Shown one piece after another: positions 46,392-58,256 of a stretch of DNA of 64,000 bases. The notes beneath the pieces were generated by a model. It had not been told where the DNA came from, ran no database searches, and worked only from the letters and a program-made list of their open reading frames with translations. Each line of letters starts with the position of its first letter. Within the stretch, counting starts at the first letter, position 1. A program made the translations under genes and the position numbers. This stretch comes from Xiphydria camelus (Eukaryota > Arthropoda > Insecta > Hymenoptera > Xiphydriidae). Location of the stretch: the NCBI GenBank assembly GCA_963678675.1, contig OY783198.1, forward strand, positions 19,082,684 to 19,146,683, given 5' to 3'.

Positions 46392-46816
46392 CGTTTACGG
46401 GTGGGAGAATGCGAAATTAGTTGTCCCGACTAATACATTTGGTTATAACGATTAACGGCTATTTGAAGGAAACACACAGAGTGAAAGATTTAGTTGGATC
46501 AACTAAAAATGACTTGCGAGGTCGCAAGTAATTATTTATTTAGATCAATTTGATCTTTTTTTTATAATTATTATTAAAGATTTCTTCCTTGCAATCACAT
46601 AGGTACATATTTCGCATGATTGCAAGGAAGAGATTTCTAATTGATCTATTAAAAAAATTATTTGACGTAAATAAATAGTTACTTGCGAGTCCGCAAGTAA
46701 TTTTCAGTAGATCCAACTAATTCTTCTTCTCTGTACAAGCCGTAGTCCATTCGAGTCAATTATTATTAGTCCAAGTAACTTGGACTAATCTGCATCCCCC
46801 CACCCGTAACCGCCGA
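46392..46816. mobile_element. outer foldback, carrier of a nested MITE
   Basis: GCGTTTACGGGTGGGAGAAT at the left is matched by the inverse GCATCCCCCCACCCGTAACC at the right. The element at 46475-46735 lies between them. Confidence 0.6.
46475..46735. mobile_element. CACAGAG-end MITE, copy 1 (nested)
   Basis: CACAGAGTGAAAGATTTAGT, TTGGATC, then AAAATGACTTGCGAGGTCGC and AAGTAATTATTTATTTAGAT. The right half mirrors it and ends AGATCCAACTAATTC...TCTCTGT. Same family as 46865 and 48863. Confidence 0.75.
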
Positions 46817-46864
46817 CTCAATCCAATTTACTATATTTTTCTCTCGGAGTATTCTCGTTCCGTG

Positions 46865-47121
46865 CACAGAGAAGAAGAATTAGTTGGATCTACTAAAAAT
46901 GACTTGCGGGGTCGCAAGTAATTATTTCTTTACATCAATTTCATCTATTTTCATATCGATCCGATATTTCGTCCTTTCAGTCACATATCTACTATTCCAA
47001 ATGATTGTAAATAAGAGATATCTAATTGAGATGCATTAAAAGTTTCACTGATATAAATAAATAATTACTTGCGACCCCGCAAGTAATTTTCAGTAGATCC
47101 GACTAATTATTTTTCTCTGCG
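46865..47121. mobile_element. CACAGAG-end MITE, copy 2
   Basis: CACAGAGAAGAAGAATTAGT at the left and AGATCCGACTAATTATTTTT then CTCTGCG at the right. GACTTGCGGGGTCGCAAGTA and its inverse sit in the arms. Only about 130 bases separate it from copy 1. Confidence 0.8.
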
Positions 47122-47807
47122 CGCAATACGATGTTCCGAATTATCTCAACAATCACCTTCAGCCTCACTTAACGAGAGCGGGCAACCCACCTTACCGCGG
47201 TGCATTCAACCGCCCACACCGTATACATATTTCATGAGTTGCAACAAAGAACGTTATCATCTGTAACCTTTTCCCGCGCGGACAAACTTCGGATCACGGA
47301 TTCATCTCCGCGGACGTTTTCCGAGCGCGACGCGCCGTATCCTCCGCAATCCAATTTACCGTGTCCTCCGCGAGAATATGGGACCGTCGCGCGTGGACCC
47401 CACACATCTACGGATCTCGCTCCCGCCACGAAATATTCCATACAAGGCGCGACGGTGCGCCGAGAGATAGGATATTTAAGTAATGCGCGAGGGAGAACGT
47501 GGTGGAAAAGGGGGTGGGACCGGGGGTTGTTTGCGAGGTGAGGCGTCTGTTGATCCTGGTTTGATGCGACGCTTGATCCCGGGGGATCGTCGATCAATCC
47601 ATCACCGCCCGTGCATCCGTGTAGCGTCGATGCGCGACGAGATCGTGCCTCGGACGCTTAGATACGTACGTCGGTATATACGTGTGCCCGTACGCGTGTA
47701 CGTCGTTCGCCAGCGGGCGTCATCGACAACAAGCCTCGTTACATCCCTGGAATATCTTAAAGATTTCGTAGGGTCAACGGATGGGACGGGATGGAACGTC
47801 GAAAGAC
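47122..47807. other. no gene seen
   Basis: Overlapping short ORFs on both strands without recognisable domains. Confidence 0.45.
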
Positions 47808-48048
47808 CGATACCGGTACATTTTACCGTATTTACATAGAAGAGGAACATACGGGGGTTTTCGAATGTTTTTACACAACACACAGTGCGGTACGATAATT
47901 TTTCTTCTGGAAACATTAAGTCGTGATGGTTTACATTACGATTTACCAGTTTCTGAGGAAAAATTCTTCTTTAGCACGCGGTAGAAACACACGGAAATCC
48001 TTATGCGAACTTCTTTTATCGTAAATACAGTAAAATTTACCGGTATCG
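47808..48048. mobile_element. foldback MITE, family 1, copy b
   Basis: CGATACCGGTACATTTTACC at the left and the inverse AAATTTACCGGTATCG at the right. The inner GGGGGTTTTCGAATG corresponds to GGGTTTTCGGATG of copy a (1605-1846), and TTTACATTACGATTTACCAG to its middle. Confidence 0.7.
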
Positions 48049-48817
48049 ATCTTTCCGCGAAGGAAAAGAATGCCGAACGAAAGATCTTTCACTCCTCATT
48101 TTTATCGGTGCGAATGTAAAATGGTGGAATATTTTTCAGTCGCATCCTTTTGCAAGAATACCATATAAAAATCGGAAACAATCATCGGTCAATTTCGCGA
48201 CATCCCACCGAGAGGTCAGAGGATCTCGAAAACTTCGCCGCGTATCCTACGCAGCGAAGCCGGGGGGGAAGAAGGACTACCATTAAGTGGCAATACAAAT
48301 GCGATAGCCCGAGTCGACAGGACCGTGAGTCCATAAAACGGCGATTCTCCCGTCGACTCCTTCATCCCCAAGATGGCCAGACCTTAATCCCTCGCCCCCT
48401 CTTTCGCTCCGCGTCCGGCATCGGTGAGTCTGTCGTAACATCCGTCGGATCCATTAAACCGAACGCCTCTGGAACCTTATAAATTTTAGTGGCGGCTCGC
48501 TATATATGCCTTCGGTAAGGAATTACATACTTAACTCGCTCTATACGACTGACGGAATAATTTCGGAGCTTTCGCCTAGACTACATCGTTTCTCTGTGCT
48601 CCATTTCTCCTGGGAGCTCCCGCGAGTACATATATATAGGTACTAATTTCTGTATCTTGACGAAGGACAGCAGGAAGAAAGCTCGGAGCTATCTTACGAT
48701 TTTCCTACAGTTATTAGTCTATAAACTGCAGCGTCACGCGTTTTTATGCGCGGTGCCGGTTTGCGGAGTCCGACATTGCGACGACGAATAAATTCGGAAC
48801 TTTTTCAAGGTAGCATA

Positions 48818-49562
48818 TAGGGGAGGACGGGGCAGGTTGCAACAGGGGTAAGTTGCAAGACATCAATTTTTTCTCGCGCAAAATGACTCGCGGGGTCGTA
48901 AATAATAATTTATTTAGATCAATTAAATATTTTGTTCATAATTATTAAATATTTCTTCCCTGCAGTTACATACTATTTCGCGTGATTGCAAGGAAAAGGT
49001 ATCAAATTGATGTATTTAAAAATTTCTTTGACGTAAATAAATAATTACTTTCGACCCGCAAGCAATTTTCAGTAGATCCAACTGATTCTTTTTCTCCGTA
49101 GTTTCAGTGGAGTCGTATTTTGGCCCCTTATCCAGTAGAAAGCACTACGATATCGGCACGATCCTGTCAGTTTTATAAATGAAAATGTCTTTAAGGTGGA
49201 CACATTCGTCATGAGTAGGGCACATCGTGTTAACTGTGTTTCCGATTATTTAGACGAGTTTTGTCAACTAATTATATGGAATAATAACTAGGAATAATTT
49301 GATAGATATTGAAAAGTTGTTCAAAAGGTTAAATGGTTTAAAATGCTGAGCACTGATGTAACATGCCTCGGAACGTACGGCAAATTGTAACACGCGTATA
49401 GGTATATATTACTGTTTTCCTTTAAAACTCCGTCAATTTTTTAAATAACATTAATTTTATCCTACAGTTTTATATCATTTGAAAAATTAATTCCCATTTT
49501 CAGTATAAAATAGAAGAAAAATCAAACATAAATTTCTCCCACCTTACCCTGGTCTCCCCTAT
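48818..49562. mobile_element. element with GGGGAG ends, interrupted by a MITE
   Basis: ATAGGGGAGGACGGGGCAGG at the left and the inverse CCTTACCCTGGTCTCCCCTAT at the right in an imperfect repeat of about 24 bp, 745 bases apart. GTTGCAACAGGGGTAAGTTG follows the left end. A CACAGAG-family copy sits at 48863-49101. No ORF. Confidence 0.6.
48863..49101. mobile_element. CACAGAG-end MITE, copy 3 (nested)
   Basis: AAAATGACTCGCGGGGTCGT, TTTATTTAGATCAATTAA, then the inverse arm ending CAGTAGATCCAACTGATTC and CTCCG. The ends are more eroded than in copies 1 and 2. Confidence 0.65.
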
Positions 49563-51215
49563 CGTTTCACTCCGCTTTCTTTTTTTACGTACGATTTCGT
49601 TTCCAATTTTGACCGATTCCGGCGCAGGACTCTCCCATTTTAGACTATCCCAAGGAAACCGGCACTCGTCCAGCAGCTCCTCGCTATTTTCCAGGGGTCA
49701 TTATCCCACGCAACCCCCGCGCGCGACTTTATACGCCCTGGCCTACACGAACTCCGATATTGCGCGGCGCTGCAGGTACTGCGCGCGCGTCCCCGTTCCG
49801 CGCCTCGGCGAGAATATTTTTCCCTCCGAGTTTTTAAAAGCTCAGGAAACGCGGGACCGACGCGGCGGATCGCTTATACATACACCTATACACCGGATCT
49901 CTGCCTCTTCGCGAGACCCGAAAGCAATATATCGATGTTTAGCAACCAATAAACGGATCCCTCAAAGAGAGCTTTTACGGTAAAGCGCGGTACTTCGGAT
50001 CGCTCGCCCGTTCCACGCCGCTGCAGCGCGCGCCGGGGTGGAGTATACGACGGGGTATACGTTAACGGTGCCAACAGAAGCAGGGCGCTTTTACGGCTCA
50101 AAGTAAACGCATTTATAGAGCCGTTTCCCGTGCCGCCGGTGCCGTTGCAGTGCTACAGCGCCGGCATACGAACTCGCTCGGCTAACGCCGCTTTTATGAT
50201 AATGTTATCAATAGCTCGCCGTGTTACACGGACAGGCGTCCTCCGCCTCTCTCGCTCCGCTCATTTTTTTCTCCTCTTTCCTTTATTCCCGTACTTTCGA
50301 CTCGCCGGTTTATTGCGACGGAGCTGACGACGCGCGCGGAGACGTACGCTCCTCTCCCTTTTTTCCCCGCTCGCCGTTACGGCGGCGCTTCGACTGAAAG
50401 CGCGTCGAATTAATGCAGTTGCGCCGCACTAGCGCCGCGGTTTCTACGTTTTAAAGTCTTCCGCGGGCGAGGAGGGGAGCGCGGGATATATCGCGCGCGA
50501 CGCAACGTATACGCGTCGCTTCGAGGGAAAAGAAGGAACGAGAGGGCGAGGTGGGAAGCTTCCTAGGGCTTCGCGGGCGCTCTTACTCATTATATGGGAC
50601 GAAGAGTGTCGTTCTCGCGGGTTGCAACGTCAGTCGCACCCCGCGGTCATATTTTTCGCTCGAGTGGATCGCGCCGCGCTTCTTCCCGAAGGGGAAGGGA
50701 GGACGCGAGTCTCGGGAGTTCTCTCTCTCTCAAGAGAGAGAGAGAGACATCTGGGATGCCGCTTACCGTTAATCGGGAGGTGGCTCCGAAGGGGGACGAC
50801 TCTCCGTTTTTCTCACTTATACGCGCGGCGGCGGGCCGTCGTCGGGAAATAAATTCCAGTTCGGTGGAAATTGTTTCACGCTTCGCGAAACTCGCCGAGC
50901 CTCGTTCTTTGAAGGCGTCTCCTTCGAACTCTAATGCGCCATTTATATGTATCGCTCATCGCGCGCGGAGCGTTTCCTTTCTCTTCCGTTTAACCGTACT
51001 TAGGGCGAGCCACTCGCTTCTTCCGCAGAGAAACGGAAAAATTCATCCTGTGCACTTTGCGGTACAATTCGACGAGGGAGCAGGGAGAATCGCTTGACCT
51101 ATATACTTCATCGGTATCACGAGAATTGCAATACGAAGAGCGTAGCGAGCAAACGAGAGAAAAGAAGACGCCAAAGGAGACGAATTCGGCACGGGATCCG
51201 ATACATTCCTTCCCA
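49563..51215. other. no gene seen
   Basis: CpG-rich stretch with many overlapping Arg/Ser-rich ORFs, including a 167-codon one at 50594-51097 that crosses a GA/CT microsatellite. No family signature or splice structure. Confidence 0.45.
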
Positions 51216-51730
51216 CACTGAGAGAAATAATTGTTAGTCTGAAAAAAATGTGTCTTGAATCAAGAACATGCAATCTTACAAATGTTTGAAAATACAGATT
51301 CTTGGTCGAAGAATATACATTTTTAATTCGAAAGTACCTTCGTTGGAACAAGAAATTCTTTCGGCACCGAGAAAACAGTTATTTGTAGTTAATAAATGAA
51401 CATTTTATTGGATCGAGTAAATATTTGTTAATTATTACGACATTTATTTGGCGCAATTTGATCCTTTGAGGCATTCATTTGAGCGAAAAAAAAATTTTAA
51501 TAATTAACATATTTTTTTATCTCAATAACTCATTTATTTCGCTGTACTTGAAATTACATTTATTTACTATTAATAAACTGTCTTCTCGGTGTTGGCGAAA
51601 ACAACAAATACTCGAGCCTATCGAATATTTTCTCGTACGAAGGAAGCCATGGCTTGATCCTGGAATTATATCGTGTTTTTGATTGAAGAAAACATCTTTG
51701 AGGCACCAACAATAATTATTTCTCTCGGTG
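51216..51730. mobile_element. CAC-end MITE with CA target duplication, outer
   Basis: CACTGAGAGAAATAATTGTT at the left and the inverse AACAATAATTATTTCTCTCGG then TG at the right in parts. CA flanks both sides (51214-51215 and 51731-51732). A second element is nested at 51365-51591. Confidence 0.75.
51365..51591. mobile_element. CACCGAG-end MITE nested in the previous element
   Basis: CACCGAGAAAACAGTTATTT and the inverse AACTGTCTTCTCGGTG. The interior AGTTAATAAATGAACATTTT and its inverse resemble the inner element at 60126-60392. Confidence 0.7.
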
Positions 51731-51989
51731 CAACGCGCGTGTCCTCCCGCGAATCACCGCTCACCCACACTGTCAAAAGCTTTCCTAGTCAACTTCACGT
51801 TATTGTTACAAAGTTTTTATCATACAAGTTTATCCATTAAAAAGACTATACGTGATCGAAACAGTTAAATTTACTACAGATTTGATTTAAATAAAGTTAC
51901 CTACTCAAAATGTATCAAAATTGAAGCATCTTTCCAGCAGAAACTGTGTAAATCTTAAAACTCTTTTCGAAAATTACAAAGAATTCACA

Positions 51990-52213
51990 CACGGAGAAAA
52001 AAAAAATTACTCGATCGGAATAAACGTATTTTTGAATAGTCCTAAGAGCACATTTATTCGATCAGAATGAATATCGATTGGACGAACATAAATATTATTG
52101 ATTTAATTAAATGTTATTCGAATCAAATCGATATTCATTTGAATCGAATAAATGCGCTCTCAGGACTATTCAAAATCATGTTTATTTCGATCAAGCAAAT
52201 GTTTCCCTCAGTG
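51990..52213. mobile_element. CACGGAG-end foldback MITE
   Basis: CACGGAGAAAAAAAAAATTAC at the left in parts and TTTCCCTCAGTG at the right. Arms: TTTTGAATAGTCCTAAGAGC, GATCAGAATGAATATCGATT and their inverses. Nearly fully palindromic. Flanking dinucleotides do not match. Confidence 0.7.
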
Positions 52214-53285
52214 TAGTGATTCACATTGACTTGCAGTTTTATGATACTTTTGTATAAAAAATGTATAGGAAATTTAGAAATCCTTTTAACAGTGCATATC
52301 GAACTCCTTCGATCTCGATGAACGGCGATCCGCGCGAGACGCGGCAGTGGCTTCCACTCGTCGGCAAATAAATAGCCTCTCGACGAAATTAGCCCGGAAC
52401 GAGAGAGGCGCGGAAGACGAGCGCAGCGTCGACATCCGCGCGAGGAGCGCGTCCGCGGTGGGTGTATACGCGCGGAACCGCATTATACCCGCGTTTCTCC
52501 GTACCGTCGCGAATCCTATACGACGAACGGGATAGCGACGAAAGAAAAAGCTTCGCTCGGCAGTTTATTTTCTATTAGTTTTATTGTCTACCTCGCGCGG
52601 GGGGCGCGCGGAACGAGAGAGCGGAAGGGGGCGAGAGAAAAAGCGAAATGGGGGCGGTCGGGGGATGCTTCGCCGGGGTCGTTCGGACGGTCGAGTCGAC
52701 GCGCGGGCAGCGGCGTCCGGTGGTGATATATGTAATACGGTGTCCTCCTCCCTTGCGCCCACTCTCCGTTCCTGGGAGAATCGAGAAGAGCCGAGACCAG
52801 AACGAGATTGGCCGCGGAGTCCCGGGGGTTCGGCCAATCCGCTCCCGGCGTGATAACGAGGCGAACCGCCCCCTCAAGACGCTCGAACGTCGACCACCCC
52901 CGCGACGCGTCGACGTCGTCCTCCCTGCGCGCGTATGCGTATACTCTCTCTCTGAAACCCGCGCGGCGCGCGTTTATCGCTGCGTTTCCTTCTTCGCGAA
53001 TTCTATGGGCTCGCGCGGTACGCGATGCAGAGACCGGGACATCATCGTTATCGCATCCGACGGATATCGGTCCGCCGCGAGAGTCGGCTGCTCGGCGATT
53101 TTCGACCGCCCGTCGGCGATCATCACCTATCTGTATTGTAATTCGAGGAGGGGTCGTCGTGATGGTGGGTTTTCGATGGTGGGAATTGATTTTCTGTTTC
53201 TTTTGGGAGGGAAGTTTTTTTTTATAGGGATGTGGCTGGGTATAGGGGTGAAGAAAGGGAGGGAAGGCACACCGCGACAAATATT
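52214..53285. other. no gene seen; GC-rich
   Basis: Very CpG-rich, with the longest ORF of the window (261 codons, minus strand, 52588-53373) plus overlapping ORFs of similar length on other frames. Arg/Pro/Ser-dominated composition and no domain argue against coding. Could include promoter or CpG-island-like sequence. Confidence 0.4.
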
Positions 53286-53666
53286 TCGGTCGATTTAACC
53301 AAAACCCTCTGTTGACGTTGACGTTTGGTGAAATATGGATCCCCCATCTATATATTCGGTTAAACTGATCCATTTTTGGGGTTGGAATAACTAAACATTT
53401 TGCTACACGGTAACGAATTGATGTTAATTTTTAACACTCTATTTCACTGATGTGGACCTATATGTACCACGTCATATTCTGGTGTCGTTCAGTCGTTATC
53501 TAACACCAAAAGTGGTCTACTCGTATATTGGTCCACACCGCAGAATTTTTTACCGTATATAGAGTAACTAAATATTTGGTTCAACTGAGAAGTATTCTGG
53601 TTGGAATAACTGAACGTGTCAAACTAGACGCGCTTCTTTATTTTCATCCGATTATTTTTCTCCGCG
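53286..53666 (+). mobile_element. GAATAACTAAA-family MITE, copy C, with nested insertion
   Basis: TTTGGTGAAATATGGATCCC, GGTTGGAATAACTAAACATT, then after an interruption GAGTAACTAAATATTTGGTT, and the eroded end GATTATTTTTCTCCG. Interrupted at 53406-53557. Confidence 0.7.
53406..53557. mobile_element. CAC-end MITE nested in copy C, TA duplication
   Basis: CACGGTAACGAATTG at the left and the inverse TTTTTTACCGTA at the right, with TA at 53404-53405 and 53558-53559. 152 bp, noncoding. Confidence 0.65.
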
Positions 53667-55028
53667 TAGGATCTCGTTAATTACCCGTAACCCGTTCGCA
53701 ATGTTAACGCGTTTCGAACAAGGAGAGAAAATGCACGGTCCGGGTACACCGTGAAAAATTGTGCGCGCGATGATCATTTCACTCCCCGGTCATACATATT
53801 ATACCAGTGTACACGGCTCTGTACAAGTTTACCTCGTCGACAATTTGGTTCTTCCATCGATCTTCGACCGATCGACCGACACTTCTGCGTAAAAGAATTA
53901 CCTATACGCGGCGGCCCTCGTTCGTGAAACGAATAAGACGAAGCACCGTACCTATATATCCCGCGTAAACTCGCTTTCCAGCGTTTTCCAAGTCCATTTC
54001 AAAGTCTAATGCCCCGAGCGCACAGGATACCGCCGCGTCCTCCGCGCGCGAGCTCCGCGTACAGCCTGCAGGGCGCCTATGTGGAAACTGTCGGGTAATT
54101 TATAGGCCGTCGGCGGGAATCGTGGAGGATTTCTGGAATGGAGGAAAAAAGAATCAGGGGCAGCGCGCGTGCGTTCGTCGTCGATGTTTACGCGACGCGT
54201 TTCCGCGCGCGGTTACCGCGCGCGTCGTCGTCGATCATTGACGCGATATAAGGTTAAGACGAGATAAGGAAAAAAAAACGTTGACCCGCGCGCCCCGTGG
54301 ATATCCGATATCCCGTGCCTTTCGGTCACGGTTACAACCTCATCGCGATCCGTCGTTCATTTCTGCGTCGCGTATCATGTAAAATTCATGCCTTTTTCGT
54401 GTATCCTCCCGATAATTCGCCATTACTATTAATGAAATACCGCGGGAATGCCCCGTGCGTTTAACGGGGAATTAAATATCTGCTTCTTTTTTTTCTCTCT
54501 CTCTCTATCTTTCCTCTCCTCGTTACTGTCGTGCCGGCCCGCGGACATAAATAAGGGAAGCCTTTCGATAAATCGGAAGCGCGTCGATGCGCCGTATCAA
54601 ACCGATCTATTCGCCGGCGAATAAAAGAAATTTATCGCTTCTTAATTCCGCGGCGCTTCTCGCGCGGCGTAGAGCACGCGGGAACGAGCGGTAGGGGGTG
54701 AGGGAATCTAGTGAAGGGGGGAAGGATGGGAGGAGACGAGAAGGATCCTGGAGAAGAGTAGGATGACTCTGATTATCCAAGGAATGTATATCAGAGAGGA
54801 TATTAGCGGCAAGTTAAAGTCGATTTGCCGGGGGGCTAAAATTAATCCGGAGCAAGTTAATTATCGGCGTAATTTAATCCTTCTTGTGGGCATAATCTAA
54901 GTATGACGGTTTTCTTTATAATACCAGTAAGATCTCTTCATGACAGGTGTCAATTTTGCTGGGATAGATGGAAAATTACCCGAGAGAAGCGTTAACTTAA
55001 ACGCGCTCCTAAAAAGGAAGACCTTGCT
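53667..55028. other. no gene seen
   Basis: CpG-rich intergenic or intronic sequence with a short CT-rich run near 54497. No ORF of note. Confidence 0.5.
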
Positions 55029-55643
55029 CTGAGAAAAATAAGGCTGTGGTCCAATCGGACAAAAGTTGCATTTAGTATGTACTTGGTCTCGGTACTCATT
55101 CCACCCCTTAGTACGTAGTACACATCCGTAAAAGGTGGTGGGGGAAAAGTCGCAACGAAGTAACTTTCTCGCAACGTTTTCGTCTGCTCAGCTCGAGCAG
55201 ACGCTCTTTTCGGGACCGTGCATGACGATTGCTACGCCACCTGATGGCAATAATTAGAATTTTTGGGAGAAAATGTGCTGACTGCACATGCGCGTAGTAC
55301 GCTACTCTAGGCTGGTCAAATCCGAAGTACTCAGTACGTAGTCTAGTATCTAGTACACACTACGTACTAAGATAAATTGGAACACAGCCTAAGTCGCTTT
55401 AAACGATAAAAAGCATCTGATTAAACGAGTTTAGTTATTCTAACCAAAATACTAGTAAGTTTAATCAAATATCAAGTTATTCTAACTGCATCTTTAGTTA
55501 TTCCAACTACATGTCTAGTTATTTTAATCAGAAAATGGTCAGTCAAACCAAACACACAGATGAAGGATCCATATTTCACCAAATGTGGTATCGTTATAGT
55601 CTCTAGGATTTCGGTTGAATTGACTAAGTTATTTTTCTCAGGG
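55029..55643 (-). mobile_element. GAATAACTAAA-family MITE, copy D, reverse, interrupted
   Basis: Right edge GTTATTTTTCTCAG and left edge CTCTGAGAAAAATAA bound it. In between are the reverse-orientation TTTAGTTATTCTAACC units, GGATCCATATTTCACCAAAT and the Harbinger-like insertion at 55042-55389. Confidence 0.75.
55042..55389. mobile_element. PIF/Harbinger-type MITE nested in copy D, TAA duplication
   Basis: GGCTGTGGTCCAAT at the left and the inverse ATTGGAACACAGCC at the right, with TAA on both sides (55039-55041 and 55390-55392). GGC ends plus TWA duplication match the superfamily seen at 3089. Sub-repeats of AGTACGTAGT and TACTTGG-type motifs lie inside. Confidence 0.75.
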
Positions 55644-56359
55644 CGAAGGAGCTTGCTGTTCGAGAAGAATCGGGAAATATATCGCAAGTTAATCGAATTA
55701 AAATGAAACACGAATAATCAAAGCCCTGCGCTGTACGTATTTAAGTCGCACGGAACGTTATCGCCTAACGGAAGATTGACACGGTATTCCGGGTTAGCCC
55801 TAACTTATATCGACAGCGCCAAGAAGGCGCAAGATGGATAGAAAAGCATGAGGAGGTGGCGGATGGGGGCGGGGGTGGGCGATCGCGGGGAACGAGGTTA
55901 TGCCGTGTACTATATAAGTGGCATAATGGAGCAGCGGTTGGTTGACAAGATAAAGGGTGCTGATAAGGGCCTCTCCACGATGCACGGCCGAGGGTGCGTG
56001 ACTGCTGCGCTGCGTGACGCGTGTAATAACCGTAGCACGGCTCTCGCACGCACCCCGAGAAATGCCGGAGCGCGGCAAGCCGCCCGACGCTGCACGACAA
56101 GTGCTTCGCCCGCCCTGATATCCGCGATCGCATTGATTTCCGGCACGTGTGTACGTGTCTTCACGCCCCTTCGTGATGCAACGAAGTGTAAGACGCGAAA
56201 TAATGTACGCGAAAGGGAAAAGTTATCGCGTTCAGTCGCGACCGATTAAAATATTGCACGCGTACTGAAATTGTAGCGACAATTTGTTTCGGTGCGCTGC
56301 GATTGTGATCGCTGAAGCAATGTGTCGCTGATCTGGCGATAACGGTATTTTTGAAGTAA

Positions 56360-57900
56360 CGCAATTCTTACTGGTTAATATGGCGACTGCAATTTTTTAC
56401 TTGTTTATCATATTCAATAATTATGTGTTTTAACGATATTTTTTTCCCAACAGTATATTTTTTAGAATTTAATACATTTTCTTTGAAAAGCTATTTATAT
56501 TAGTTTTGAACTTGAAATTAAAACAATTTATTTATCAATACTGTTTGGGCGCCCTGCGATCAATGATAGATCTCCGCGGGGTCGTAAATCCCGCAGACAC
56601 TCGTTCGCGACACGGCTATACTTACCAAAAATACCGCAAGGCGGATCTAGCTCTCGGCTGATGATTTGGTGTGCGGTGAGGTGGATTTAAACCGAGCGGT
56701 TAGGTCGAATGATTTGACACTGCACACTCGCGATATAACTAATAATATATTATCGAATTAAAGAGATACAGTAATTTAAACGAGTTAACCGGGGTTTACA
56801 ATTAGTTGTTGCAAATGCACTGTAGAAGCCACACTACACTTACGTTTACGAGTTACAAGGGATCGGTTACCTGTTGATATCGTATTTTAAGCTGAGATGA
56901 AGATGAACCGTCTGATTGCAAGTTAGAGCGCTTGCACACTGAATGCACTGTACACACAGTACTCTAGGTTTATGCACTACTTAATACTCATTTGGTTGCT
57001 GCTTATATACTTTACAACTGACAGGTAGTGGGGATAACGTGGGTGACGCGGTACGCTTATTGGTTGAATGAGAATGACGTTATAACTAGTGGAGGTTGAA
57101 GAGGTGTGCCTCGATTGGCTAGGAGAGAGACATTATAACAATAAAGATGACGTTGGGTAGTTTCCGCGTCCCGATTAGCGGCCAAGGGTACCGTTCCTCG
57201 TCCTTAGTCATAACGAGGGTTCAGGCTACGTGGAATGTTGAAGTGATTCTCTATACCTGATAAGCCAGGTATCAGGTTTATCGGAACGGTCACCTATTGA
57301 GTCTTTACAAAGCTAACTTAACAGTAGACGGATAGCGGTATTGATTCCAATAAGTATTGCGGGAAACGGCTTATTTTGACCCTTCCGGGAAAGGTGCAAG
57401 ACTGAAAGTGCATTTATAGTCTAGATTCACTGAAATATACCACCCGCACATTATGTCGAGATTGACCCTAGATTAACGAGTTAAATATATCGCGGTAATA
57501 TACTAATTACTAAGGATATCGATAATCAGAATTCCGACCATTGTTTGTCGGAACAAATACGATTATCGAATCATTAAATTTCCTGCAATATCATCTCGAA
57601 AATCTGCAGATGCAATCTGCAGTACCTATGCTGGTCGATACAACTGCTATTTTGGTATATTTATCGTATTCAATAACTAGGTTTTTTAACAATATATTTT
57701 GTTGAAGTTAGTATATTTATTAGAATCAAATATATTTTGTATTTCTCTGCTAAAATTTATTGCATCTTGAACAAGATTTTCCTTGAAAGGTCGTGTTAGC
57801 TTTAAACTTGAAATTAAAGTGATTTATTTATCGATACTATTATCGAATCATTACATTCCCTGCGACATAATCTGCAGATGCAATCTCCAGCGTGCTATCG
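56360..57900. repeat. diverged direct duplication flanking a solo LTR
   Basis: Unit 1 (about 56360-56541, continued at 57556-57630) and unit 2 (about 57631-57900) share TTTATCATATTCAATAA, TGAACTTGAAATTAAA, TTTATTTATCAATACT / TTTATTTATCGATACT and TTATCGAATCATTA...CCTGC followed by CTGCAGATGCAATCT. Unit 1 is split by the LTR at 56542-57555. Confidence 0.7.
56542..57555. mobile_element. solo LTR of an LTR retrotransposon, 1,014 bp
   Basis: Starts TGTTTGGGCGCCCTGCG and ends GTCGGAACA, so it has TG...CA ends. It is flanked by the 5-base duplication AATAC (56537-56541 and 57556-57560). Inside are a TATA-like TTATATACTTTAC near 57003 and AATAAA at 57140, fitting + orientation. No gag or pol beside it. 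Its removal rejoins the duplicated host sequence on either side, which independently fixes both ends. Confidence 0.85.
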
Positions 57901-58256
57901 AGGTCGGTGTTATACGACGACAGGTGCTGCCGCGATACCAAGAGACCGAGCGGATAATTAGTGCTTTCGCATCGTTCCTCCGCTACAATGCATGGCGTTG
58001 AGGTGGGGTCAAAGATGTTCTACAATTGGTAATCCACGGTTTATTACATTATCCAGGCCAGCGCAGGTGTCCGTCGTCAAGTTATTATCGATAGCTGACG
58101 TGGGGCAGAGAAATGGTGCCAAGGTGAACCTCGTGTTCTCCCGATGAACGTTGATTGACTCTTACTAAAAATGTACCGATATCGAGAGGGCAAATATTTT
58201 ACAGTACTCACACGTTGTAATAAACATTTCTCTTGATGCTTGCTAGAAAGAATCTA
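57901..58256. other. no gene seen
   Basis: Short spacer between the duplication and the next MITE. Nothing recognisable. Confidence 0.5.

Noticed and set aside
52588..53373. 261-codon reverse ORF, longest in the window
   Set aside because: CpG-rich sequence depletes stops in several frames at once; composition dominated by Arg/Pro, and overlapping long ORFs on the other strand have no family resemblance.
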